DNA from: Polaromonas sp.
GTDB taxonomy: Bacteria; Pseudomonadota; Gammaproteobacteria; Burkholderiales; Burkholderiaceae_C
DNA: 63,002 nucleotides
Direction of reading: 5' to 3'
NCBI RefSeq assembly: GCF_030680935.1
Contig: NZ_JAUXUP010000070.1
Span: 1 to 63,002, forward strand
Below, piece after piece: positions 14,167 through 23,133 of this stretch; positions within the stretch are counted from its first letter, which is position 1; every line of letters begins with the position of its first letter. A program made the position numbers and the translations under genes. Under the pieces are notes generated by a model. That model did not search any database. It was not told the origin of the DNA and saw nothing but the letters and a program-made list of their open reading frames with translations.

Positions 14167-15174
14167 ATGACCGACAAGCACCCGGGCGCAGCGCCCTCCT
14201 CACCCCCACCCCACCCCACCCACCTGCACACCCACACCTTCCACGGTTTGGCGCCCGGCCCCAAGCTGCTGATCCTCGGCGCAGTGCACGGCAACGAGGT
14301 CTGCGGCACCAAAGCGATCACACAACTGCTGCAAGACATCGACAGCGGCCATCTCAACATCGAACGCGGCAGCGTGACCTTCGTGCCCATCACCAACCCG
14401 CTGGCCTACAAGCGCCAGCAGCGCACCGGTGAGCGCAACCTGAACCGCAACATGGCGCCCAGTGCGATTGCGCAGGATTTTGAAGACCGCATTGCCAATG
14501 TCTTGTGCCCGCTGCTTGATGCGCATGAGGTGTTGCTGGACCTGCATTCCTTCCACACCGGCGGCGCGCCCTTTGTGATGATTGGCCCGCAGAACAACAG
14601 CGGCACGTTGGAGCCCTTCAGCGACGCCGACGCAGAAATGCAGCTGGCCCTGTGCACCGGTGCGCCGCGTATTGTGGAGGGTTGGCTGGACACCTATGCG
14701 CGTGGTGTGCAGCGGCGCGCTGCCACACCGGTACCGGCTGGCACGGCGCGGGCGCAGACGCTGGTAACGAACCCGAACTACGGCGTGGGCACCGCCGAGT
14801 ACATGCGTTCGCGCGGCGGTTACGGCGTGACGCTGGAGTGTGGCCAGCACGACGACCCGCAAGGCGTGCAGGTCGCGCGCCATGCGATTTTGCAAACGCT
14901 GGCGCTGCTGAACATGGTGTCGCAGCCGCTGGAGACCTCCACTACAGAACGCGAGATCCTGCGCCTGGTCGATGTGACGGATCGCGAACACGCCGGCGAC
15001 AGTTTTGCCCGCGAATGGCGCAGCTTTGATGCGGTGCAGGCCGGTGACTTGATTGGCACACGCCACAGCGGCGCCCAAGTGACCGCGCCGCACGACGGTT
15101 TTGTGGTGTTTCCCAACCCGCGTGCCGAACCGGGCCAGGAGTGGTTTTACATGGCGCGGCGCCGGACGGCATGA
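14167..15174 (+). CDS. Succinylglutamate desuccinylase/aspartoacylase family protein
   Basis: A 335-residue zinc-dependent deacylase of the AstE/AspA (M14-like) family. The zinc ligands are in GAVHGNEVCG (His and Glu, near residue 41) and in LDLHSFHTGG near 125 (His). NRNM before it matches the substrate-binding Asn-Arg. The C-terminal beta domain ends in EWFYMARRR. I chose the ATG at 14167 because upstream codons show no conservation and a His/Pro-rich lead-in follows it. The substrate is uncertain; it is not in an arginine-succinyltransferase operon. Confidence 0.85.
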   Translation: MTDKHPGAAPSSPPPHPTHLHTHTFHGLAPGPKLLILGAVHGNEVCGTKAITQLLQDIDSGHLNIERGSVTFVPITNPLAYKRQQRTGERNLNRNMAPSAIAQDFEDRIANVLCPLLDAHEVLLDLHSFHTGGAPFVMIGPQNNSGTLEPFSDADAEMQLALCTGAPRIVEGWLDTYARGVQRRAATPVPAGTARAQTLVTNPNYGVGTAEYMRSRGGYGVTLECGQHDDPQGVQVARHAILQTLALLNMVSQPLETSTTEREILRLVDVTDREHAGDSFAREWRSFDAVQAGDLIGTRHSGAQVTAPHDGFVVFPNPRAEPGQEWFYMARRRTA

Positions 15175-15181
15175 CGCTGGT

Positions 15182-15232
15182 CCGTTCGGGCTGAGCTTGT
15201 CGAAGCACCTTCGACAAGCTCAGGGCGAACGG
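15182..15232. repeat. RPELVEG-type palindromic repeat, full copy
   Basis: Two 24-base arms, CCGTTCG-n-CTGAGCTTGTCGAAG and its near-perfect inverse (22 of 24 match), flank CAC. It lies between the convergent deacylase and msrA genes and would form a strong two-way hairpin. Confidence 0.85.
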
Positions 15233-15266
15233 TGGGGCGGCCGAGGATGGCAGCAAAGCGCTGCGC

Positions 15267-15827
15267 TCACGCCTTCGCGTACTCCGAAAAAGTCTTGCGG
15301 AACTTCGCCACCTTCGGCCCGGCCACCGCCATGCAGTAACCCTGATTCGGGTTTTTCTCGAAGAAGTCCTGGTGGTAGGCCTCGGCGGCGGAGTAGTTGG
15401 ACAGCGCCAGTACCTCGGTCACCACCGGTTTGCCAAACAACTTTTGTGCGTTCAGCTCGCTGACCATGTCTTCAGCCACCTGCTTTTGCTCTGGCGTCGA
15501 GTAATAAATACCGCTGCGGTACTGCGTACCGCTGTCGTTGCCCTGGCGGTTCAGCGTGGTCGGGTCGTGGATGACAAAGAAAATTTCCAGAATCGCCCGC
15601 AGGCTGATCTGCGCCGGGTCGTAAACCAGCTTGACGACTTCGTTGTGCCCGGTGGTGCCGGTGCACACCTGCTCGTAAGTGGGGCTCGTGACGTGGCCGT
15701 TGCTGTAGCCGGACTCCACATCCTCAATGCCGCGCACCTGCACAAACACAGCTTCTGTGCACCAGAAGCAGCCGCCGCCCAGCGTGATGGTCTGCAGCCC
15801 CGCGCCCGTAAACTTGTCCTGTTCCAT
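15267..15827 (-). CDS. msrA: Peptide-methionine (S)-S-oxide reductase MsrA
   Basis: MsrA reduces the S-epimer of methionine sulfoxide in proteins, with electrons from thioredoxin. The active-site motif GGGCFWCTEAVF with the catalytic first Cys is near residue 20, and the substrate-pocket motif GHNEVVKLVYDP and YRSGIYY follow. The protein has 186 residues, within the usual range. A second cysteine in NQGYC near the C-terminus can serve as the resolving residue. It is monocistronic, facing the deacylase gene across a palindromic repeat. Confidence 0.96.
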   Translation of the reverse strand: MEQDKFTGAGLQTITLGGGCFWCTEAVFVQVRGIEDVESGYSNGHVTSPTYEQVCTGTTGHNEVVKLVYDPAQISLRAILEIFFVIHDPTTLNRQGNDSGTQYRSGIYYSTPEQKQVAEDMVSELNAQKLFGKPVVTEVLALSNYSAAEAYHQDFFEKNPNQGYCMAVAGPKVAKFRKTFSEYAKA

Positions 15828-15972
15828 AAATCGTCCTTTTTTATCCAGCGATCAAATGCCGATCATCCGGGAAAATCCCTTGTACCGACCCCCGCCAGCT
15901 GAAAACCCTGGTTTCCGCAACGTTTGCCGCGCTGTGCCCTGTGGCGCATTTTCAAGCATCAAATACTGCCCC

Positions 15973-16014
15973 GGCCCCTATCTGACCAGCGCAAGCAGCT
16001 ATCAATTCAAGAGC
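15973..16014 (-). repeat. Mosaic repeat, copy 4 (just upstream of the ElyC-like gene)
   Basis: Plus strand: GGCCCC block, CCAGCGCAAGCAGC, then GCTATCAATTCAAGAGC. It ends 8 bases before the ATG of the ElyC-like gene, so it contributes the purine-rich region where the ribosome binds. Confidence 0.7.
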
Positions 16015-16022
16015 ATATTGCA

Positions 16023-16796
16023 ATGATTTCACTTGGCGAACTCAAGCCCATTCTGAGCACCCTGCTGCTGCCACCCGCCGCGCCGCTGTTGCTGGTATTG
16101 CTGGGGCTTGTCCTCGCGGTGCGAAGAAAAGCCGCTGGCCTGACGCTGGCGTTTCTGGGCAGTGCCGTGCTGTGGTTGCTCAGTTGCCATGCGGTGGCGG
16201 TGTGGCTGGCGCTGAATCTGTTGCCGCAACAAACCGCGCTGTCGATGGCCGCACTAAAGACCAGCGGGGCGCAAGCCATTGTGGTGCTGGGCGGCGGCGT
16301 GCACCCTACCGCGCCCGAGTATGGCGAGTCTCAGGCATCGGCCGCTGCGGCCATGCGTTTGCGTTACGGCGCCCGGCTGGCCCGGCAAAGCGGACTGCCG
16401 GTCGCTTTTGCCGGGGGCCTGGGCTGGGGCGCTGCGCAGACGCAAACCCTGTCGGAAGGTGAAGTGGCGCGCCGCGCGGCCTTGCAGGACTACGGCCTGG
16501 CCCTGAAGTGGATAGACAGCCAGTCGCGCGACACATCAGAAAACGCGCGCCTGCTGCGCCCGCTGTTGCTCAAAGACGGCGTTCAGCGGATTGTGCTGGT
16601 GACCCATGCGTCACACATGCCACGATCCGTGCGGGCATTTGAAGCCGCCGGCTTCACCGTGACCGCCGCCCCCATGGGTTTTATCCTGCCCAGCCGCAAT
16701 GGCGTGCTGGAGTGGTTGCCCTCGGCCGACGGACTGGAAGCCTCCCGCGCAGTACTCAAGGAATGGCTGGGCTTGTTGGCGCAGCGCTTTACTTGA
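16023..16796 (+). CDS. YdcF/ElyC/SanA (DUF218) family membrane protein
   Basis: A 257-residue inner-membrane protein with two N-terminal hydrophobic helices (about residues 10-30 and 38-58) and a periplasmic DUF218 domain: IVVLGGGVHPTAPEYGE near residue 82, FAGGLGW, DSQSRDTSENARLL near 165 and VLVTHASHMPRSVRAFEAAG near 190. ElyC and SanA of E. coli help keep the envelope and undecaprenyl-phosphate supply intact, especially in the cold. The start at 16023 gives the expected hydrophobic N-terminus. It stands alone. Confidence 0.88.
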   Translation: MISLGELKPILSTLLLPPAAPLLLVLLGLVLAVRRKAAGLTLAFLGSAVLWLLSCHAVAVWLALNLLPQQTALSMAALKTSGAQAIVVLGGGVHPTAPEYGESQASAAAAMRLRYGARLARQSGLPVAFAGGLGWGAAQTQTLSEGEVARRAALQDYGLALKWIDSQSRDTSENARLLRPLLLKDGVQRIVLVTHASHMPRSVRAFEAAGFTVTAAPMGFILPSRNGVLEWLPSADGLEASRAVLKEWLGLLAQRFT

Positions 16797-16853
16797 GCTT
16801 TACCACCTTGCCCGCACAGGCGTGGCTTGACGAACCGGGAGTCAATGGCTACA

Positions 16854-16875
16854 TTACTAACCAGTCAGTCAGTAA
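16854..16875 (+). promoter_or_regulatory. TetR-type palindromic operator
   Basis: Outer half-sites TTACT-n-AC and GT-n-AGTAA form a 22-bp interrupted palindrome ending 2 bases before the chosen tetR start codon. The position is right for autorepression of tetR and control of the efflux genes downstream. Confidence 0.65.
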
Positions 16876-16877
16876 AA

Positions 16878-17576
16878 ATGTCCCTCTCCAAATTCATCTC
16901 TGAACAAACCGCCACCCTGGCGGGCAAACGCGAGCGGCGCAAGGAAGCGCGCCCGGGCGAGTTGCTGGACGCGGCTCTGGAGCTGTTTGTGGAAAAAGGC
17001 TTTGCCGGCACCCGCGCCGAAGAAGTGGCTGCTCGCGCCGGCGTGTCCAAGGGCACGCTGTTTCTGTACTTTCAAAGCAAGGAAGAACTTTTCAAGGCGG
17101 TGGTGCGTGAAAACATCTCTGGCCGTTTCAAGGAATGGAACGAGGAGTTCGAGACTTTTGAAGGCACGGCCTCCGAGATGCTGGCTTATTGCATGACGGT
17201 CTGGTGGGAGCGCGTGGGTACCACCCGGGCCTCCGGCATCACCAAACTGATGATGAGCGAGGCCGGTAACTTTCCCGAAATTGCGGCCTTCTATCAGCAA
17301 GAGGTCATTCAGCCGGGGCAGGCGCTGATACGCCGCATCATGCAGCGCGGCATAGACCGGGGTGAATTTCGCCCGATGAATCTCGACTATGCGATTTACA
17401 GTGTGATTGCACCGATGATCTACCTGATCATCGCCAAACACTCGGCGGGTACCTGTGCAGACCCCGCGCTGGCAGACAACGCCGGCAAATACATCGCTGT
17501 GCAGATTGACACGATTCTTCATGGCATGTGTACCGCGCCCTCTTCCCCTACCGTTTCCGCGAAAGCAAAAAAATGA
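16878..17576 (+). CDS. TetR-family transcriptional regulator of the RND pump
   Basis: A 232-residue repressor. After a basic lead ([21 protein letters not shown]), the helix-turn-helix is [31 protein letters not shown] at about residues 45-75, followed by a TetR_C ligand-binding domain. I chose the ATG at 16878; an earlier in-frame ATG would put the operator inside the gene. The stop codon overlaps the adaptor gene start (ATGA), so it is the first gene of the efflux operon and is probably relieved by pump substrates. Confidence 0.9.
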   Translation: MSLSKFISEQTATLAGKRERRKEARPGELLDAALELFVEKGFAGTRAEEVAARAGVSKGTLFLYFQSKEELFKAVVRENISGRFKEWNEEFETFEGTASEMLAYCMTVWWERVGTTRASGITKLMMSEAGNFPEIAAFYQQEVIQPGQALIRRIMQRGIDRGEFRPMNLDYAIYSVIAPMIYLIIAKHSAGTCADPALADNAGKYIAVQIDTILHGMCTAPSSPTVSAKAKK

Positions 17577-18757
17577 AACCCTGGATCAAATGGGTCATAG
17601 GCCTTGTGGTTCTGCTCTTGCTGGCCAGTGCGGTGGTCGGCGCCCTGTCGGCACGCAAGAAACAGCAGCAGGCACTGGCCGTAGCAAACGCCGAAAAAGC
17701 ACAGACCGTGATTGAGCTGGCCGCCACCGATGTGTTGCAGGCCAAAACCGTGGAACTCAGCCAGGGCCTGCCGGTGTCGGGCTCACTCAAGGCCGTCAAC
17801 TCGGCTTTTGTCAAAGCCAGGGTGGCTGGCGAATTGCAGGGCCTGACCGTGCGCGAAGGCGACTTTGTCAAGGCCGGACAGGTGCTGGCGCGCATCGATG
17901 CCCGCGAGTACCAGTCGCGCGTGCAGCAGGCACAGGAGCAGGCCGACTCGGCCAAGGCGCAAACCGAAGTGGTACAGCGCCAGTACGACAACAACAAGGC
18001 GCTGGTGGACCAGGGTTTTATCTCCAAAACAGCACTGGACACCTCGCTGGCCAACCTTCACGCCGCCCAATCGAACCACAAGGCAGCGCTGGCCGCCGCC
18101 GATGTGGCCAAAAAATCGCTGGACGACACGGTGCTGCGTGCCCCGCTCTCGGGCCAGATAGCACAGCGTCTGGCTCAACCCGGCGAACGGGTTGGCATCG
18201 ACGCCCGGGTGCTGGAAGTGGTGGACCTGAGCCGGCTTGAACTGGAGGCCAGCCTGAGCGCAGCCGACGCCCTGGCAGTGCGGCCAGGCCAGACCGCCGT
18301 GTTGCAGATCGAAGGCAGCGCACAAACCGTCAACGCCAGCGTGGCGCGTATCAACCCCAGCGCGCAGGGTGGCAGCCGCAGCGTGCTGGTTTACCTCAGC
18401 GTGGCCAACAGCGGCAGTACCACCGGCCTGCGGCAAGGGCTGTTTGCGCAGGGTGCGCTAGGCACCACACGCGTGTCCAGCCTGGCCGTGCCGCTTAGCG
18501 CCGTGCGTACCGACAAGCCAGCGCCGTATGTGCAGGTGGTTGAAAATAATCAGGTGACCCACAAGGCCGTTGAAATGGGTGTGCGCGGCAACAGCGCAGA
18601 CGGCAAAGAAGCCATGGTGGCCGTCAAGGGCCTGGCAGAAAACGCGCTGGTGATTGCGGGCGCCGTGGGTGCACTGCGCGAGGGCACGGCGGTCAAGTTC
18701 ACCCAGGGCGCCACTGCCGCAGCGCCAGCCGCATCAGCGCTCAAACCGGCCCCCTGA
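17573..18757 (+). CDS. RND efflux periplasmic adaptor (membrane fusion protein)
   Basis: A 394-residue HlyD/AcrA-type adaptor linking the inner-membrane pump with the outer-membrane channel. It has an N-terminal membrane anchor ([19 protein letters not shown]), a lipoyl half ([30 protein letters not shown]), a long coiled-coil hairpin (about residues 110-180), the second lipoyl half ([13 protein letters not shown]) and a beta-barrel. No lipobox is present. It overlaps tetR by 4 bases and precedes the RND gene by 13. Confidence 0.93.
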   Translation: MKPWIKWVIGLVVLLLLASAVVGALSARKKQQQALAVANAEKAQTVIELAATDVLQAKTVELSQGLPVSGSLKAVNSAFVKARVAGELQGLTVREGDFVKAGQVLARIDAREYQSRVQQAQEQADSAKAQTEVVQRQYDNNKALVDQGFISKTALDTSLANLHAAQSNHKAALAAADVAKKSLDDTVLRAPLSGQIAQRLAQPGERVGIDARVLEVVDLSRLELEASLSAADALAVRPGQTAVLQIEGSAQTVNASVARINPSAQGGSRSVLVYLSVANSGSTTGLRQGLFAQGALGTTRVSSLAVPLSAVRTDKPAPYVQVVENNQVTHKAVEMGVRGNSADGKEAMVAVKGLAENALVIAGAVGALREGTAVKFTQGATAAAPAASALKPAP

Positions 18758-18770
18758 GGGCTCCAACTGT

Positions 18771-21700
18771 ATGTGGTTTACCCAGGTCAGTCTGAAAAAC
18801 CCGGTCTTCGCGACCATGGTCATGCTCGCCATCGTGGTGCTGGGCCTGTTTTCTTACCAGCGCCTGCAGGTGGACCAGTTTCCGAACATCGATTTCCCGG
18901 TGGTGGTGGTCACTACCGAATACCCGGGCGCATCGCCCGAGATTGTGGAAAGCGAAGTCACCAAAAAAATCGAGGAGGGCGTCAACTCGATTGCCGGCAT
19001 CAGCGCCCTGACCTCGCGCAGCTACGAGGGCCAGTCGGTCGTCATCATAGAGTTCCAGTTGCACATTGACGGCCGCAAGGCGGCTGAAGACGTGCGCGAA
19101 AAAATCGCCTCGCTGCGCCCGCTGCTGCGCACCGAGGTGAAAGAGCCCCGTGTGCTGCGTTTTGACCCGGCCAATCGCGCCATCTGGTCGGTGGCTGTGC
19201 TGCCGACCGTTCGTCCTGAGCTTGTCGAAGGACAGGCTTCGACAGGTAGCACCCCAACAGCCGTTGAACTCACCAACTGGGCCGACCAGGTGCTCAAAAA
19301 GCGGCTGGAAAATGTGCGCGGCGTCGGCGCTGTCTCCCTGGTCGGCGGCAGCAAGCGCGAGATCAACATTTACCTGAACCCGCAGGCCATGGAGGCGCTG
19401 GGCATCACTGCCGACCAGGTGGCCAGCGCCGTGCGCAACGAAAACCAGGACTTGCCGGTGGGCGCCATCCGCTCACTGACGCAGGAACGCATCGTCAAAA
19501 TTGATGCCCGCATGAAACGGCCTGAAGACTTTGGCAAGATCATTGTGGCGCGCAAAACCGGCGCGGGTGGCGGCGCGGCGGTGACGGTCGATCAGGTGGC
19601 CAGCATTCGCGATGGCTCGCAGGAGATCGACAGCCTGGCCCTGTACAACGGCCAGCGCACCCTGCTGCTGACGGTGCAAAAGGCCCAGGGTGAAAACACC
19701 ATTGCTGTGGTGGATGGTTTGAACAATGCCCTCAAGGAGCTGCAGGCGCAACTGCCGGCAGGCACGCGGCTGGAGCAGATCGGCGACGGCTCACGGCCCA
19801 TCCGCGTGGCGGTTGAAAACGTGCGCCGCACGCTGATTGAAGGCGCGTTGCTGACCATCCTGATCGTTTTCCTGTTCCTGAACTCCTGGCGCTCTACGGT
19901 GATCACCGGGCTGACCTTGCCGATATCCATCATCGGCACCTTCCTGTTCATGAACCTGTTTGGCTTCACCATCAACATGATCACCCTGATGGCGCTGAGC
20001 CTGTGTGTGGGCCTGCTGATTGACGATGCGATTGTGGTGCGCGAGAACATCGTGCGCCATGTGCAGATGGGTAAAACGGCGTACCAGGCGTCGCTGGACG
20101 GCACGCAGGAGATTGGGCTTGCCGTGCTGGCCACCACGTTTTCCATCGTTGCGGTGTTTCTGCCGATTGGTTTCATGGGCGGCATCATTGGCAAGTTTTT
20201 TCATGAGTTCGGCATCACCATCGTGGCGGCGGTGCTGATCTCGATGTTTGTCAGCTTCACCCTGGACCCGATGTTGTCCAGCATCTGGCACGACCCGAGC
20301 ATTGAAGCCCACGGCAAACACCATGCGCCAGTGACTTTTTACGACAAGACCATAGGCCGCGTGACCGGCTGGTTTGAGCGCGCCACCGACTCGCTGGCCG
20401 AAACTTACCAGCGCATCCTGCGCTGGTCGCTGGTGCACAAACTGGCCACAGTCGGGCTGGCGCTGGCGATTTTTGTCACCAGCATTTTCATGGTGCCGCT
20501 GCTCGGTACCGAGTTTGTGCCCAAGGCTGATTTTTCCGAAACCTCACTCAACTTCTACACGCCAGTCGGCTCTTCGCTGGAAGCCACCGAGGCCAAAACC
20601 CGGCAGGTCGAAACCATATTGCGCGAATTTCCGGAAGTCAGGTACACCCTGGCCACCATCAACACCGGCAACGCCCAGGGCAAGATGTACGCCAGCATTT
20701 ATGTGCGCCTGGTGGACCGCAAGGCGCGCAGCCGCAGTGTGGATCAGTTGTCCGGGGTGCTGAGGGACCGGCTCAAACAGGTGCCCGGCATCACCGTCAC
20801 CCATGTCGGTTTGCTGGACGCGGTGGGTGGCAACAAACAGGTGGAGTTTTCATTACAGGGCACCGACCTGCGGGAGCTGGAGCGCTTGAGCCGCCTGGTC
20901 ATGGACAAGATCAATGGCATACCCGGCCTGGTGGACCTGGACTCCAGCCTGAAGGCCGACAAGCCGACGATACAGGTCGATGTCAAACGTGACGCCGCAT
21001 CCGACATGGGCCTGACGGTGGCGCAGATCGCCGCCTCCCTGCGCACCCTGGTGGCCGGGCAGACGGTGGGCAACTGGCGCGCACTCGACGACCAGACCTA
21101 TGACGTGAACGTACGCCTGGCACCCGACGCGCGCAATGCGCCGCAAGACCTGGAGCGCCTGCCCTTTATCAGCACGGTCATAGGCAGCAACGCAGACGGT
21201 TCCACGCGCAACGTGCGTTTGAGCCAGGTGGCCACCGTCAGGGAAACCACCGGGCCCAACCAGATCAACCGGCGTGACCTGACGCGTGAAGTCGCCATCA
21301 ATGCCAATGTGTACAACCGGTCTGCCGGTGAGGTATCTGGCGACATCCGCAAGGCGCTGGACAGCATCCACTTTCCGCCGGGATACCGCTACCAGTTTGG
21401 CGGATCCACCAAAAACATGGCCGAGTCCTTTGGTTACGCCATATCGGCGCTGGTGCTGGCCATTTTGTTCATCTACATGATCCTGGCCAGCCAGTTCAAG
21501 AGTTTTCTGCAACCCCTGGCGCTGATGACATCGCTGCCGCTGACGCTGATTGGTGTGGTGCTGGCCTTGCTGCTGTTCCGCTCCACCCTGTCGATGTTTT
21601 CCATTATTGGTGTGGTGATGCTGATGGGCCTGGTCACCAAGAATGCGATTTTGCTGGTGGACTTTGCAATCCGCATGCGCGATGAAGGCATGGAACGCAG

Positions 21701-21989
21701 CGAAGCGCTGCTGACAGCGGCCCGCGTGCGCCTGCGCCCGATTTTAATGACCACGTTGGCGATGATTTTCGGCATGGTGCCGCTGGCTTTCGCGCTGACC
21801 GAAGGCTCCGAGCAACGCGCACCCATGGGCCAGGCCGTTATTGGCGGCGTCATCACCTCGTCGCTGCTGACGCTGGTGGTGGTACCGGTCACTTATTGTT
21901 ATCTGGACGACCTTGCTCAATGGATCAAACGCCGCTTCAGCAGCCGGCGCGCGCAGCCGGTCACGGTGTCGACCCCCCCACTAAAATAA
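18771..21989 (+). CDS. RND-family multidrug efflux transporter (AcrB/MdtB-like)
   Basis: A proton-driven inner-membrane pump of 1072 residues with two repeats of six helices around large periplasmic domains. Typical motifs are VDQFPNIDFPVVVV near residue 36, GLLIDDAIVVREN near 410 (the essential Asp pair in the fourth helix), VFLPIGFMGGIIGKFF, and GLVTKNAILLVDFA in the second half. Residues about 146-159 (TVRPELVEGQASTG) come from an RPELVEG repeat and look like an insertion in the first periplasmic domain. The open frame is intact. Confidence 0.95.
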   Translation: MWFTQVSLKNPVFATMVMLAIVVLGLFSYQRLQVDQFPNIDFPVVVVTTEYPGASPEIVESEVTKKIEEGVNSIAGISALTSRSYEGQSVVIIEFQLHIDGRKAAEDVREKIASLRPLLRTEVKEPRVLRFDPANRAIWSVAVLPTVRPELVEGQASTGSTPTAVELTNWADQVLKKRLENVRGVGAVSLVGGSKREINIYLNPQAMEALGITADQVASAVRNENQDLPVGAIRSLTQERIVKIDARMKRPEDFGKIIVARKTGAGGGAAVTVDQVASIRDGSQEIDSLALYNGQRTLLLTVQKAQGENTIAVVDGLNNALKELQAQLPAGTRLEQIGDGSRPIRVAVENVRRTLIEGALLTILIVFLFLNSWRSTVITGLTLPISIIGTFLFMNLFGFTINMITLMALSLCVGLLIDDAIVVRENIVRHVQMGKTAYQASLDGTQEIGLAVLATTFSIVAVFLPIGFMGGIIGKFFHEFGITIVAAVLISMFVSFTLDPMLSSIWHDPSIEAHGKHHAPVTFYDKTIGRVTGWFERATDSLAETYQRILRWSLVHKLATVGLALAIFVTSIFMVPLLGTEFVPKADFSETSLNFYTPVGSSLEATEAKTRQVETILREFPEVRYTLATINTGNAQGKMYASIYVRLVDRKARSRSVDQLSGVLRDRLKQVPGITVTHVGLLDAVGGNKQVEFSLQGTDLRELERLSRLVMDKINGIPGLVDLDSSLKADKPTIQVDVKRDAASDMGLTVAQIAASLRTLVAGQTVGNWRALDDQTYDVNVRLAPDARNAPQDLERLPFISTVIGSNADGSTRNVRLSQVATVRETTGPNQINRRDLTREVAINANVYNRSAGEVSGDIRKALDSIHFPPGYRYQFGGSTKNMAESFGYAISALVLAILFIYMILASQFKSFLQPLALMTSLPLTLIGVVLALLLFRSTLSMFSIIGVVMLMGLVTKNAILLVDFAIRMRDEGMERSEALLTAARVRLRPILMTTLAMIFGMVPLAFALTEGSEQRAPMGQAVIGGVITSSLLTLVVVPVTYCYLDDLAQWIKRRFSSRRAQPVTVSTPPLK
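19207..19246 (+). repeat. RPELVEG repeat inside the RND transporter gene
   Basis: CCGTTCGTCCTGAGCTTGTC followed by GAAGGACAGGCTTCGACAGG. It is the same element as at 15182-15232 with a degraded second arm, read in frame as VRPELVEGQASTG. Confidence 0.85.
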
Positions 21990-22030
21990 CGGGTTTACCC
22001 CAGCACCCACCGCTTTCTAAAGGCCACGCC

Positions 22031-22714
22031 ATGAACTACGAACAAGCCCGCTTCAACATGATTGAACAGCAGATCCGCCCCTGGGAAGTGCTGGACAGCC
22101 AGGTACTCTCCCTGCTGGCAGTGGTCAGGCGCGAAGATTTTGTACCGGCTGCACGCAAGGCCATGGCTTTTGCCGACATGGAAATTGCGCTGACCGCCAA
22201 ACCGGGGCAGGCCATGCTGGCGCCCAAGGTAGAGGCGCGGATGTTGCAAGATCTCGCTGTCCAAAAACACGAAAAAGTGCTGGAGATCGGTACCGGCTCC
22301 GGCTACATGGCCGCCCTGCTGGCCCACCGCGCGCAACAGGTCATCACCCTGGAGATCGACGCCGCCCTGGCCGAGGTGGCGCGCGACAACCTGGAGAAAG
22401 CCGGCATCTACAACGCCGAAGTGCGCACTGGCGACGGCGCCGCCAAACTGGGTCAGGCCGTCTCAAGCAGCGACCCGCTCAGCGGCCCGTTTGACGTGAT
22501 TGTGCTCAGCGGTTCGGTGGCCGAGGTGCCACCCGCCCTGCAGGCCATGCTGAAAGTCGGCGGACGCCTCAGCGCCATCGTCGGCTTTGAGCCCATGATG
22601 CGCGCCACACTGGTCACCCGCGTGGGTGAGACCGCCTTCCGCACCACCCAAGGCTGGGACACGGTAGCCCCACGCCTGCTCAATTTCCCTGAGCCTTCCA
22701 GATTCAGCTTCTAG
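22031..22714 (+). CDS. Protein-L-isoaspartate O-methyltransferase family protein
   Basis: A 227-residue SAM-dependent methyltransferase of the Pcm family, which tags isoaspartyl residues of aged proteins for repair. It has ARFNMIEQQIRPWEVLD, the SAM-binding VLEIGTGSGYMAALLA near residue 82 and the acidic ITLEID. The usual substrate-site motif (S-Q-P/T-V type) is replaced by GQAMLAPKVEARM, so repair activity is uncertain. It lies between the RND pump and tolC with short gaps, suggesting one transcript. The start MNYEQARF fits the family. Confidence 0.85.
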   Translation: MNYEQARFNMIEQQIRPWEVLDSQVLSLLAVVRREDFVPAARKAMAFADMEIALTAKPGQAMLAPKVEARMLQDLAVQKHEKVLEIGTGSGYMAALLAHRAQQVITLEIDAALAEVARDNLEKAGIYNAEVRTGDGAAKLGQAVSSSDPLSGPFDVIVLSGSVAEVPPALQAMLKVGGRLSAIVGFEPMMRATLVTRVGETAFRTTQGWDTVAPRLLNFPEPSRFSF

Positions 22715-22728
22715 AAAAAACCGCTCTC

Positions 22729-23085
22729 ATGGTTCCTCAGCTCGCCCCTGCCAATTTTGCCGACTGGCTTGCCAGCCTTCCGGCCGACGCACCCACGCCC
22801 ATCGTGCTGGACGTGCGCGAACCGTGGGAGTTGCAAACCGCATCGGTCAAGGCTGAAGGTTTCACACTGGTGCATATCCCCATGCGTGAAGTCCCTGCAC
22901 GGCTGGAAGGGCTGAGAGAAGAATTGTCACCTGACCAGCCTGTGGCCTGCCTGTGCCACCACGGCATGCGCAGCCAGCAGGTGGCCGCTTATCTGGTGCA
23001 AAACGGCTTTACCCAGGTGGTCAACCTGCAAGGCGGCATTCCGGCCTGGACCGGGCAGCGCGACGCGACTGTGCCGCTGTACTGA
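22729..23085 (+). CDS. Rhodanese-like sulfurtransferase
   Basis: A single-domain rhodanese of 118 residues. The catalytic cysteine lies in the six-residue loop CHHGMRS near residue 75, and IVLDVREPWELQTASV and NLQGGIPAW are the other family motifs. Loops of this length carry sulfur transfer rather than phosphatase activity. It is 14 bases after the pcm-like gene and 48 before tolC; the reason for its place among efflux genes is unknown. Confidence 0.92.
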   Translation: MVPQLAPANFADWLASLPADAPTPIVLDVREPWELQTASVKAEGFTLVHIPMREVPARLEGLREELSPDQPVACLCHHGMRSQQVAAYLVQNGFTQVVNLQGGIPAWTGQRDATVPLY

Positions 23086-23133
23086 CTTGTTGCCTCCCCA
23101 CTTTCTCTGATTTTTACTTCTATCAGGACCCGC

